Of a stretch of DNA of 25,386 nt, positions 1-7,240 are shown piece after piece (within the stretch, counting starts at the first letter, position 1; each line of letters starts with the position of its first letter). A model generated the notes under the pieces. The model was not told the DNA's origin. It was given only the letters and a program-made list of their open reading frames with translations, and did not search any database. Location: positions 1-25,386 of the forward strand of contig JBAZCF010000015.1 of the NCBI GenBank assembly GCA_041671045.1, written 5' to 3'. Source of the stretch: Parachlamydiales bacterium. GTDB lineage: Bacteria; Chlamydiota; Chlamydiia; Chlamydiales; JABDDJ01. A program made the position numbers and the translations under genes.

Positions 1-118
1 CATGTATTACTAACCCTTCCGCCACTAAATAGAGAGTTACCCCTCTATTTCGTACGACTTGCATGCCTCATCCACGCCGTCAGCATTCAATCTGAACCAA
101 GATCAAATTCTTAATAAA
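1..118 (-). rRNA. rrs: 16S ribosomal RNA, 5' end (partial, runs off the left edge)
   Basis: Read on the minus strand, 110 down to 1 gives the conserved 5' end of bacterial 16S rRNA: GAATTTGATCTTGGTTCAG, then ATTGAATGCTGACGGCGTGG, then GATGAGGCATGCAAGTCG. The variants (TGATCTTGGTTCAG, GCTGACGGCGTGGATGAGG) are those I associate with Chlamydiae. The mature 5' end is set at about 118 by counting back from the GATC at 101-104 in the E. coli numbering. Helix 6 is visible as a hairpin closing on AAATAGAG/CTCTATTT, followed by TAGTGGCGGAAGGG. The rest of the gene lies outside the window. The assignment is very secure; the exact 5' nucleotide is inferred. Confidence 0.96.
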
Positions 119-144
119 TTTAAAAAAACTTGATATGATTGTTT

Positions 145-168
145 GTGTCTTGTGTTTCAACAAGACAC
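145..168 (-). promoter_or_regulatory. Hairpin in the 16S leader transcript
   Basis: A perfect 9-bp stem (GTGTCTTGT / ACAAGACAC) with a 6-nt loop lies between the predicted transcription start (~201) and the 16S 5' end (~118). Leader structures of this kind commonly take part in rRNA processing or antitermination; which of these applies here is inference. Confidence 0.55.
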
Positions 169-207
169 GTTATATACGATGACTTTCGTCACCGCACAAG
201 TGTATAT

Positions 208-236
208 ATTATATATAAGCTGATTCACTCTGTCAA
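208..236 (-). promoter_or_regulatory. rRNA operon promoter
   Basis: On the minus strand TTGACA (236-231) and TATAAT (213-208) are separated by exactly 17 nt, a full match to the sigma-70/sigma-66 consensus. The predicted start is near 201, giving a leader of about 80 nt before the 16S 5' end. The spacer end and the -10 flank are strongly A+T-rich. The position directly upstream of 16S makes this the obvious rrn promoter. Confidence 0.85.
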
Positions 237-246
237 AACAACGGTA

Positions 247-262
247 GAAGCTTGAAAGCTTC
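247..262. repeat. Inverted repeat upstream of the rRNA promoter
   Basis: A 7-bp inverted repeat GAAGCTT-GA-AAGCTTC lies about 10 bp upstream of the rrn -35 box. The 2-nt centre makes an RNA hairpin unlikely, so it looks more like a DNA site for a dimeric protein, but no known operator is recognised. Confidence 0.3.
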
Positions 263-387
263 CTAGTGTCATTCAGTTCATTACTGAAGACGATGACTAA
301 CATACCTAATTCAGCCAATTTATCACAAGGGCAATTCTCTTTAGGTGAGATATTTTTCCTGAAAGTATTGAAAATCAGAGATTATCT

Positions 388-414
388 CAGCGCGCCGCTT
401 CTAGCGGCGCGCTG
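388..414. terminator. Strong GC hairpin between hppA and the rRNA operon
   Basis: A perfect 11-bp stem CAGCGCGCCGC / GCGGCGCGCTG with the loop TTCTA begins 5 nt after the hppA stop codon. There is no T-run on its 3' side on either strand; on the minus strand five Ts stand before the stem instead. It probably ends or attenuates hppA transcription ahead of the rRNA operon or protects the mRNA 3' end, but it is not a canonical Rho-independent terminator. Confidence 0.55.
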
Positions 415-419
415 AAAAA

Positions 420-2510
420 TTAGGAAGCAAGAACTGCTAAAAGCAGAAGAGCGACGATATTTGCGATTTTGATCATCGGATTTATCGCAGGGCCGGCAGT
501 GTCTTTGTATGGATCACCGACAGTATCCCCTGTAATAGCAGCATGGTGGGCTTCAGAACCCTTGCCGCCGTAGTTACCTTCTTCAATGAGCTTCTTAGCA
601 TTATCCCAAGCACCGCCGCCGGATGTCATGGAAAGACCTACGAATAAGCCTGTGACAACGAGGCCTAACAGCATTGAACCCACCGTCACAAATGCTTCGG
701 TTTTACCAATGGTGAAAGCTATGACGGCATAGACAAGGATAGGCGCCAAAACTGGCAACAACGAAGGAAGGATCATTTCCTTAATTGCAGAACGCGTAAG
801 CAAGTCTACGGCTCTACCGTAGTCAGGCTTAGCTGTACCTTCCATAATGCCTGGAATTTCTTTGAACTGGCGTCTTACTTCAACAACGACAGAACCTGCG
901 GCACGTCCTACAGCCATCATGCTCATGGAAGCAAATAGGTAAGGGATGAGTCCACCCAGAAAAAGGCCGACGACGACATAAGCATTTTCCAAGTTGAAAG
1001 AGCATTCGTTGATAGGGAAGTAATGTGTTAGGTCTTCCAAAAAGGCAGCGAAAAGAACGATGGCAGCCAATCCGGCTGATCCGATGGCGTAGCCTTTCGT
1101 TACGGCTTTAGTTGTGTTACCTACAGCATCTAGAGCGTCTGTAGTACGACGCACTTCAGGAGGAAGGTTAGCCATCTCGGCAATCCCGCCGGCGTTGTCT
1201 GTGACAGGACCGTAAGCATCCAGCGCAATAACCATTCCAGCAAGGGCTAACATTGAAGTAGCAGCGATTGCAATGCCGAAGAGGCCAGCGATTATGAAAG
1301 AGATCAAAATACCAGCGCATACAACGATGACAGGAAGTGCTGTCGCTTCCATCGAAACGGCGATACCTTGGATGATATTTGTGCCGTGACCTGTTGTAGA
1401 TGCTTGCGCAATACTACGCACAGGGCGGTGTGTTGTCATCGTGTAGTATTCAGTGATCAACATCAGAAGGCCGGTAACGCCTAATCCGACGATTGTACAG
1501 TAGAGCAGTTTTAAACCTGTAACAGTGAACTGAGCTTTTTGATCAGCGCCGGTTAGAGGTTCATCAAAACCAAACAACCCGTATGTTACTCCTGCAATGC
1601 CTATTATAGAGAATAGTGCTGAAGCGACGAAGCCTTTATAAAGGGCATTCATAATATCCTTTTTTGGTCCGAGACGGACGAAAAAGGTACCGAGGATAGT
1701 AGCGAGGATACAGACTGCACCGATACCAAGTGGATAAAACAGCATTTTCTCCATTAGAGCGCCTTTGAAATACAGGCCGGCTAGGAGCATTGTACCTACG
1801 ATAGTTACCACATAGGTTTCAAATAAGTCTGCGGCCATGCCTGCGCAATCGCCTACGTTATCGCCGACGTTATCAGCAATAACAGCGGGGTTACGCGGAT
1901 CATCTTCGGGAATGCCTGCTTCGATTTTGCCTACCAAGTCAGCACCTACGTCAGCACCTTTGGTAAATATGCCGCCGCCAAGACGTGCGAAGATGGAGAT
2001 AAGGGACGCGCCGAAGCCTAATGCAACTAGAGCTTCAAGAAGTTCGCGGCCGGTAACCCCTAATTCTCTAAGGATTAAATAATAGGAAAGAATGCCTAGT
2101 AGAGCTAAGCCTACCACTAAGAGGCCTGTTACTGCGCCGGATTTGAAAGATACGCTGAGAGCTTCTGCCAATCCTTTGCGAGCTGCTTCGGTTGTCCTGA
2201 CGTTAGCACGTACAGAAACGTTCATACCGATGTAGCCAGCGAGACCGGAAAGGACAGCTCCAATAACAAAACCAAGACCTGTATGCCAGCCCAACAAGTA
2301 TGTTAGGAGAGCGCAGATGACAATGCCGACAAGGGAGATGGCTTGATATTGTCTGTTAAGATAAGCGCGCGCGCCCTCTTGAATAGCGGAAGAAATTTTT
2401 TGCATTTCGGAGTTGCCCGAACTTAGCGACAAGATGCTGCGAATGGTCCAAGCGCCAAAGAGGAGCGCGATGAGACCGCAGGCTATCGATGCTGCGTACG
2501 CATAGTACAT
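420..2510 (-). CDS. hppA: Membrane-bound proton-translocating pyrophosphatase (K+-independent type)
   Basis: This 696-residue polytopic inner-membrane protein hydrolyses pyrophosphate and uses the energy to pump H+. The PPi-binding signature DVGADLVGK is at about residues 187-195, followed by the Asp-rich DNVGDNVGDCAG; a second acidic cluster near the C terminus (TGDTVGDPYKDTAGPA) completes the site. At the position that separates subfamilies the motif reads GNTTKA (Lys about 468), which in this family marks K+-independent, H+-pumping enzymes; K+-dependent ones have Ala. An in-frame ATG lies 23 codons upstream, but the start at 2510 is preceded by AAAGGA at good spacing and begins with the expected membrane segment. 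Length is normal for bacterial enzymes. It lies upstream of, and on the same strand as, the rRNA operon. In an energy-limited intracellular bacterium it would recover energy from biosynthetic PPi (inference). Confidence 0.95.
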   Translation of the reverse strand: MYYAYAASIACGLIALLFGAWTIRSILSLSSGNSEMQKISSAIQEGARAYLNRQYQAISLVGIVICALLTYLLGWHTGLGFVIGAVLSGLAGYIGMNVSVRANVRTTEAARKGLAEALSVSFKSGAVTGLLVVGLALLGILSYYLILRELGVTGRELLEALVALGFGASLISIFARLGGGIFTKGADVGADLVGKIEAGIPEDDPRNPAVIADNVGDNVGDCAGMAADLFETYVVTIVGTMLLAGLYFKGALMEKMLFYPLGIGAVCILATILGTFFVRLGPKKDIMNALYKGFVASALFSIIGIAGVTYGLFGFDEPLTGADQKAQFTVTGLKLLYCTIVGLGVTGLLMLITEYYTMTTHRPVRSIAQASTTGHGTNIIQGIAVSMEATALPVIVVCAGILISFIIAGLFGIAIAATSMLALAGMVIALDAYGPVTDNAGGIAEMANLPPEVRRTTDALDAVGNTTKAVTKGYAIGSAGLAAIVLFAAFLEDLTHYFPINECSFNLENAYVVVGLFLGGLIPYLFASMSMMAVGRAAGSVVVEVRRQFKEIPGIMEGTAKPDYGRAVDLLTRSAIKEMILPSLLPVLAPILVYAVIAFTIGKTEAFVTVGSMLLGLVVTGLFVGLSMTSGGGAWDNAKKLIEEGNYGGKGSEAHHAAITGDTVGDPYKDTAGPAINPMIKIANIVALLLLAVLAS

Positions 2511-2813
2511 TGTGTTTTCCTTTAAATTGGATATAGTTTCAATAGTTGTGTTGGATATGTAAATATACCGCCCCAACAATTGGAGTTATGCTAGCTTAGC
2601 AATCCCTAATTTTCAACAAAAACTAGATTTATTGAATTTGACCTGTGATTGTGTCCTGATCGTCACCCTTAATGATGGGGGATAGGATAGAATATTTTAG
2701 TGTATGCGGAAGGACGTGATTTTCCTTACTACTAGACTTCTTTCTAAATTCCTTTGATTGTTAAAACTGCCATTGGCTAAGTTTAAGTGATGGAAATACG
2801 TGCTTTAGGTTAG
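2511..2813. other. Intergenic stretch upstream of hppA
   Basis: No credible gene is seen in these ~300 bases; the longest open stretches are tiny and lack ribosome binding sites. On the minus strand a possible hppA promoter reads TTGAAA (2616-2611), 17 nt, TAGCAT (2593-2588), only moderately close to consensus. No obvious terminator for the upstream gene is present. Confidence 0.35.
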
Positions 2814-3275
2814 CTATGAGGGGTAGTTAAGCTCTACGAAATTACTTCCCCAGTGATAATGGTCAAATAAACCCTCTGTGGGTCTATCTAGAATTCTGTA
2901 GGCCGCATAGAGCGCTTCAACAGAAGCAAGCCCCTTCTCTGGATCGGAGCAATCATCTTGCCGCCTCGGATAGGCAGTACGTAAATTATCCGGTAGTGAT
3001 CTATAAATTAGTGCGGGAATTTTAGAGGCCCATTTGAGCATTTTTCCGCTATAACGCCAGGTTGCATCCAATAAAAGTAAACCTTTGTCTGCATCATCCA
3101 TTGTTAGAACAGGAGCATCCAAAGCTAGGACAATATATCCCGCTGCGGGGGGAAGTTGTAAATTAGGATAGCGATAAAATTTGCAATCTGTGCGTTTTTC
3201 TAAACCACGCAAACTACATTTTTTTAAGTTTTCTCTGCGGTGGCGTACGATAATGGTCGAAGGGTAACTATTCAT
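2814..3275 (-). CDS. Tsr3/DTW-superfamily aminocarboxypropyltransferase-like protein
   Basis: The protein has 153 residues. Its N-terminal KKCSLRGLEKR resembles the 'KCxxxxLxR' segment of the Tsr3 (DUF367/RLI-like) N domain. The middle LLLLDATWRYSGKML matches the D-x-T/S-W motif shared by Tsr3 and DTW proteins. The C-terminal ASVEALYAAYRIL ... HYHWGSNFVELN closely follows the Tsr3 ending 'sxxEAlaaaLyi...FkWGxxFlelN'. In eukaryotes and archaea Tsr3 transfers the aminocarboxypropyl group of SAM to a hypermodified uridine in helix 31 of small-subunit rRNA; DTW proteins (TapT) do the same to tRNA U47. A role in rRNA or tRNA modification is therefore inferred, and the 16S gene lies ~2.7 kb away. 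Start ATG 3275 has GAGG about 9 nt upstream. Family assignment fairly sure, substrate unknown. Confidence 0.72.
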   Translation of the reverse strand: MNSYPSTIIVRHRRENLKKCSLRGLEKRTDCKFYRYPNLQLPPAAGYIVLALDAPVLTMDDADKGLLLLDATWRYSGKMLKWASKIPALIYRSLPDNLRTAYPRRQDDCSDPEKGLASVEALYAAYRILDRPTEGLFDHYHWGSNFVELNYPS

Positions 3276-3375
3276 TATATAAAACCTCGACTAGTCAAAA
3301 ATGGGGGCGGCCACATACAATGACTTTGCAAATGTGGACTTTGGTTCACAATACACATAACTTTAGGGGGATATC

Positions 3376-4404
3376 ATGAAACTTCTGACTTTTGTTGTCA
3401 GCTGTATTATGTTTGTTACTGTCTTTTGTCGCTGTGAAGCAACCCAGACTCATAATCAAGGCGGCGTAAATTGGCAAACCAATTATGAGAGAGCACTAGA
3501 ACAGGCAAAGTCCTCTTCTAAGAATATTATTCTGTTTTTTACGGGCTCTGATTGGTGCGGTTGGTGCACACGTCTAGAGGAAGAAGTCTTGAATACTAGT
3601 GAATTTGCTCAGTTGTCAGCGCAACAGTTCATCTTTGTAAAGCTAGATTTTCCATTGAATTCCCCTATTGATCCTGCGACTGCAGCCCAGAATAAAGAGC
3701 TTCGCAAGAAGTTTGATGTGAGAAGTTTCCCGACGATCTTTGTATTGGATGATAACGGTAAGCAAATAGGTTCTACCGGCTACCGTCAGGGAGGACCTAA
3801 AGAGTACTACAACCACCTCATGAAAATGGTCACCGATTATCGCGGCTATCAAAAACGTGTGGCTGAGTTGGGTAAATCGCAGCTTGCTCCTTTTGAACTG
3901 CAAAAATTGTATGAAAAGGCACGCACTTTACAACGTGAGGGCGATGCAGCTGCTATCGTCGCTATTGGACTGGAAGACAAGTCCAATGTGTTTTTTCTGA
4001 AAGAAACCTTCCGCCATATGGCGGAAGAAGGTAAACTTAATACGGAAGAGGCAAAAAATATTAAAGCGGCTCTCCTTAACAATGATCCGAATAATACGCA
4101 GCATATTCATTATGATGTTGCTTTAATTGAGTTTGAGACCTGGTGTTCAGAGCTTGAAAAAGATCATTATACACCGGAAGTCGCTGTCTCTCCTTTAGTT
4201 GAATATATAGATAAATTTAAGCAGCAGGATCAGGACAATATCTGGCGCATTCAAATGCTTATTTCACAGGTCTTTTTGGATAATAATAAATTAGATAAAG
4301 CTCTTAAATATGCTCAACAATCCTATCAAGTTGCTCCTGTAACTGTAAAGCCTGAGATTGCTTTAGCAATCGACAATATACAATCTCAATTGAGAAGAAC
4401 TTAA
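3376..4404 (+). CDS. Exported thioredoxin-like protein
   Basis: The 342-residue protein starts with a hydrophobic signal sequence (about residues 1-22; likely type I cleavage, as a proper lipobox is not evident). A thioredoxin fold follows at about 30-155: LFFTGSDWCGWCTRLE has the redox pair Cys61-x-x-Cys64, and FDVRSFPTIFVLDDNG contains the conserved cis-proline segment. The C-terminal half (~160-342) is helical and TPR-like (LDKALKYAQQSYQVAPVTVKPE). It probably acts outside the cytoplasm in disulfide reduction or isomerisation, which matters for the cysteine-crosslinked chlamydial envelope (inference). AGGGGG lies about 7 nt before the ATG. C. trachomatis has disulfide-isomerase-like genes near its rnpA/rpmH region, as I recall, which fits the context. 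The gene runs tail-to-tail into the helicase gene with a 6-nt gap and no terminator. Confidence 0.85.
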   Translation: MKLLTFVVSCIMFVTVFCRCEATQTHNQGGVNWQTNYERALEQAKSSSKNIILFFTGSDWCGWCTRLEEEVLNTSEFAQLSAQQFIFVKLDFPLNSPIDPATAAQNKELRKKFDVRSFPTIFVLDDNGKQIGSTGYRQGGPKEYYNHLMKMVTDYRGYQKRVAELGKSQLAPFELQKLYEKARTLQREGDAAAIVAIGLEDKSNVFFLKETFRHMAEEGKLNTEEAKNIKAALLNNDPNNTQHIHYDVALIEFETWCSELEKDHYTPEVAVSPLVEYIDKFKQQDQDNIWRIQMLISQVFLDNNKLDKALKYAQQSYQVAPVTVKPEIALAIDNIQSQLRRT

Positions 4405-4410
4405 GGCATT

Positions 4411-6441
4411 TTATACAGTATCCGGGATAGGGTTTTCCCAGTCGGTGACTTTAAGTAGCTCTTTGGGGATATCAAATAGAAACCGCGATGGTTTTGACGA
4501 TTCTTCTTTTCCCATGCGCGAGCGTTGAGTAGCCATACTAATTGTTAGATGTTCCTTTGCACGTGTCAAAGCTACATACATAAGTCTGCGCTCCTCTTCG
4601 AGCCCGGTATCTTTAAGACTTTTTTCATGGGGGATAATATGATCTTCCAATCCAACCAGGAAGCAAGCCGGAAATTCTAGTCCTTTGGCGCCATGAAATG
4701 TCATGAGCTTTATCGCTTCTACATTGCGATTATTTCCTTCTGAATTATCCCATTTATCATCTAGGGATGTGTTAGCCACAAAACTTACTAACTGATCAAA
4801 ACGTTCTGCAACATCATTTTGAGAAGTAGAGAATTCTTCCATCGACTGTATGAATTCCTCTACGTTGGACCACTTGAAAGCGCGCATTTGTTCACTTTTG
4901 ACTTCTTCTTCAATCGCTTTTTTATATCTTATCGTATCTAAAAGTGATCGCATCGCTACGGGTAGGGATTCTTTTTTGAATAGCTCTTTCGCACTTTGAA
5001 CCATTAGAAAGAAGGCGTTTAGCGCGCCCAAGGCTTTAGATCCTATTTGTTCCGCTAGAGGAATTTGTGTAAAAGGATCTATGACTGTCTCGATGAGCTG
5101 CCACAAGGGGACATCGGTTTTTCTATTATATGCTGTCAGTAAATCAAGGGTAGATTCTCCGATTCCTCTGCGGGGTACGTTGATGACGCGTAGGAGAGCT
5201 TCTTGATCTTGCGGGTTCACGATAATGCGCAAATAGCAGAGCAAGTCTTTGATTTCACGTCTTTGATAGAACTCCTGACCCCCTACTATTTGATAAGGAA
5301 TCCCTTTGTTCCATTTACCTTGGCTGTCGCACCATAATTGTTTAAGCAGGGCTGTTTCAAAGGGTCTTGCAATGGAATTTGAACGGTATAGGATGGCAAT
5401 GTCATTCCATGTGAGTTTTCTTTTTTCACGAAGTGTATTTAGTCTTGCAACAACGGCTTCAGCTTCCTGCACTGCTGTCGGTGCATGAAAGATCTCGATC
5501 GACTGTCCTTCCCCTTTCTGGCTCCACAGAGCTTTTTCATGCCGATTTTTATTGTGTGCAATCACAGTATTGGCTGCTTTCAGGATAGTGTTGGTTGAAC
5601 GATAATTCTGTTCTAAGGTAACAACTTCTGCATCTCTAAAGTTCAAAATAGCTGAAACATCAGCCCCACGCCATCCGTAGATGGACTGGTCGTCATCCCC
5701 TACTACGCAGAGGTTATTATATTTAGAGGAAAGTAATTCTGCTAAGCGATATTGGACGGGGTTAGTATCCTGGTATTCGTCAATCATTATATAGCGGAAT
5801 AGCTCTTGATATTTGTCTAGTATAACGGGAAATCGCTCAAAGATTTCTACTGTCAGTGTCAGCAAATGGTCAAAATCGACTGCATTATAGGCTCTAAGGC
5901 TTACCTGGAGTTTAGAATAGAGATCTTGAGAAAGTTTATCGTGCCAATCGGAACCGGTTCCTTGAATCTGTTCCGGTTGCAAGCCTTGGTTGCGGGCTTT
6001 TTGTAGGGTATATAAGGTGGGCTCCAAAGAGGGCAATTCCCCTTGAATACCTGTAATATCACGTATTATTGAGGTAATTAGGCGCTGTAGATCTTTTTCG
6101 TCATAGAGGCTGAAATGGGGCGTATAACCTAAATGATGTATTTCTTTGCGCAATATTTGCATGCAAAGGCTATGGAAGGTAGATAAGGTGACCTGTTTTG
6201 CACTTTTCTTATCGATGAGACTGCCCATACGATGGCGCATTTCTTCGGCAGCTTTATTTGTAAATGTCAGTCCGAGGATGTTTTTGGGGGATACTCCGCA
6301 ACTTCTTATCAAATAAGCCATGCGCATAGTTAAGACACGGGTTTTTCCGCTGCCGGCGCCGGCAAGAATAAGCAATCGTCCGTTTACGTGAGTGACGGCA
6401 CGTCGTTGCTCTAGATTAAGGCTCTCCAACTCTAGGTTCAT
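4411..6441 (-). CDS. UvrD/Rep/PcrA-family superfamily 1 DNA helicase
   Basis: This is a 676-residue ATP-dependent 3'-5' DNA helicase involved in repair and replication-fork restart. All SF1A motifs are present in order: Walker A AGAGSGKT (27-34), Ia LGLTFTNKAAEEMRHR, II IMIDEYQDTN, III VVGDDDQSIYGWRGAD, IV LEQNYRST, V TFHGAKGLEF, VI EEERRLMYVALTRAKEHL. The length is closer to E. coli Rep (673) than UvrD (720), and the long C-terminal tail of UvrD/PcrA is missing, so the exact subfamily stays open. Its first 26 nt overlap the end of rnpA, so it is translated as the last gene of an rpmH-rnpA-helicase unit. Chlamydia normally carries one uvrD gene; whether there is a second copy elsewhere cannot be seen. 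Confidence 0.95.
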   Translation of the reverse strand: MNLELESLNLEQRRAVTHVNGRLLILAGAGSGKTRVLTMRMAYLIRSCGVSPKNILGLTFTNKAAEEMRHRMGSLIDKKSAKQVTLSTFHSLCMQILRKEIHHLGYTPHFSLYDEKDLQRLITSIIRDITGIQGELPSLEPTLYTLQKARNQGLQPEQIQGTGSDWHDKLSQDLYSKLQVSLRAYNAVDFDHLLTLTVEIFERFPVILDKYQELFRYIMIDEYQDTNPVQYRLAELLSSKYNNLCVVGDDDQSIYGWRGADVSAILNFRDAEVVTLEQNYRSTNTILKAANTVIAHNKNRHEKALWSQKGEGQSIEIFHAPTAVQEAEAVVARLNTLREKRKLTWNDIAILYRSNSIARPFETALLKQLWCDSQGKWNKGIPYQIVGGQEFYQRREIKDLLCYLRIIVNPQDQEALLRVINVPRRGIGESTLDLLTAYNRKTDVPLWQLIETVIDPFTQIPLAEQIGSKALGALNAFFLMVQSAKELFKKESLPVAMRSLLDTIRYKKAIEEEVKSEQMRAFKWSNVEEFIQSMEEFSTSQNDVAERFDQLVSFVANTSLDDKWDNSEGNNRNVEAIKLMTFHGAKGLEFPACFLVGLEDHIIPHEKSLKDTGLEEERRLMYVALTRAKEHLTISMATQRSRMGKEESSKPSRFLFDIPKELLKVTDWENPIPDTV

Positions 6442-6793
6442 CTACCACTCTCACTTGTTTGAGCAATAGGACAAGTTCATTCTGGATAGCACATAAGGGT
6501 GCATCTTTAACATACGTTCTAGGTTTAACAATAATATCCAGTCCTGCGGGCAGCTTTGCTTGGGTTAAGCGAAAAGCCTCTCTGACAAGTCTTTTAAAGC
6601 GGTTGCGTTCATAGGATTTACCGTAGCGTTTTGTTACTGTAATACCCAAACGAGTAGTGGTGGAATTATTGGGAGAGTAATCGATATATAGAAGCTTCCC
6701 CCCTATCTTGCTTGCTTTGCAAGAGACGCGATAAAATTCGCGTCTCTTACGCAAGCGCAGGCTTTTGGGGAAAGCGTAATGGGTCAAACTCAC
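6416..6793 (-). CDS. rnpA: Ribonuclease P protein component
   Basis: The 125-residue basic protein binds RNase P RNA and supports 5' maturation of tRNAs. The N-terminal FPKSLRLRKRREFYRV and the RNR-type signature KRYGKSYERNRFKRLVREAFRL (Arg-rich helix) identify it. It starts with GTG at 6793 inside the overlapping GTGA with the rpmH stop, so it is translationally coupled to rpmH. Its 3' end overlaps the helicase start by 26 nt. The rpmH-rnpA pair is almost universal in bacteria, but here dnaA does not flank it; this is the chlamydial arrangement. Confidence 0.97.
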   Translation of the reverse strand: MSLTHYAFPKSLRLRKRREFYRVSCKASKIGGKLLYIDYSPNNSTTTRLGITVTKRYGKSYERNRFKRLVREAFRLTQAKLPAGLDIIVKPRTYVKDAPLCAIQNELVLLLKQVRVVDEPRVGEP

Positions 6794-6927
6794 GCGCGAG
6801 TTAAGAATTTACGGCCAGCACGACGGCGACGGTTAATGATTTTACGACCGCTAGCTGTACTCATGCGCTTGCGGAAGCCATGCTCCGACTTACGGCGTCT
6901 TTTACTTGGTTGGTATGTGCGTTTCAC
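6790..6927 (-). CDS. rpmH: Large ribosomal subunit protein bL34
   Basis: The 45-residue product begins VKRTYQPSKRRRKSEHGF and ends GRKFLTRA, with the typical RKRMSTASGRKIINRRRRAG core of L34. The start is GTG at 6927, because the preceding in-frame codon is ATT and the family always begins MKRTYQPS. AAGGA lies about 8 nt upstream. The TGA stop overlaps the rnpA GTG start. The small subunit-sized gene is the first of the rpmH-rnpA-helicase unit and has its own promoter at 6963-6991. Confidence 0.97.
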   Translation of the reverse strand: MKRTYQPSKRRRKSEHGFRKRMSTASGRKIINRRRRAGRKFLTRA

Positions 6928-6962
6928 AATAGATCCTTATGGTATCAAAGATTTGTGCTGCT

Positions 6963-6991
6963 ATCATACACATTCCCATAAAAATCTGCAA
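6963..6991 (-). promoter_or_regulatory. Promoter of rpmH-rnpA
   Basis: On the minus strand TTGCAG (6991-6986) and TATGAT (6968-6963) are separated by 17 nt, each differing from the consensus by one base. The predicted start near 6956 leaves a ~29-nt leader containing AAGGA before the rpmH GTG. Confidence 0.65.
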
Positions 6992-7005
6992 TAATGATAA
7001 TTCGA

Positions 7006-7035
7006 TTGAAAAGAAACACTCATTTGAAGTATAAA
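7006..7035 (+). promoter_or_regulatory. Promoter of rpmJ-rpsN
   Basis: TTGAAA (7006-7011) and TATAAA (7030-7035) are separated by 18 nt and lie 43 nt upstream of the rpmJ start. Together with the minus-strand promoter at 6963-6991 this forms a divergent promoter pair for two ribosomal-protein operons. Confidence 0.6.
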
Positions 7036-7078
7036 TCCCATAGCGTATCATTTATTAAATCGCACACGAGAGTAAGTT

Positions 7079-7216
7079 ATGAAAACTAGAGCCTCAGTCA
7101 AGGCCGATCCATCCAAAGGCGACAAGCTGGTAAGGAGACGTGGACGCCTTTACGTGATCAATAAAAAAGACCCTAACCGCAAGCAACGCCAAAAAGGCCC
7201 TGCTCTGAAAAAATAG
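7079..7216 (+). CDS. rpmJ: Large ribosomal subunit protein bL36 (zinc-free form)
   Basis: The 45-residue product begins MKTRASVKADPSKGDKL and ends PALKK; it nearly matches chlamydial L36, which I recall as having the same ADPSKGDKLVRR and GRLYVINKKDPNRKQRQ blocks. The C-x2-C...C...H zinc ribbon of standard L36 is missing entirely, so it is the C-minus (zinc-independent) paralogue type. Upstream GAGAGTAAG provides a modest ribosome binding site. It is co-transcribed with rpsN 24 nt downstream. Confidence 0.95.
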   Translation: MKTRASVKADPSKGDKLVRRRGRLYVINKKDPNRKQRQKGPALKK

Positions 7217-7240
7217 AATTTTTGTAAGGAACTTTAAGTC

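Noticed and set aside
1837..2082. 81-residue open frame opposite hppA
   Set aside because: It lies wholly inside the conserved pyrophosphate-binding region on the other strand and has no ribosome binding site; a frame shadow.
4404..4411. Terminator between the convergent Trx-like and helicase genes
   Set aside because: Only 6 nt separate the stops and no hairpin is seen there.
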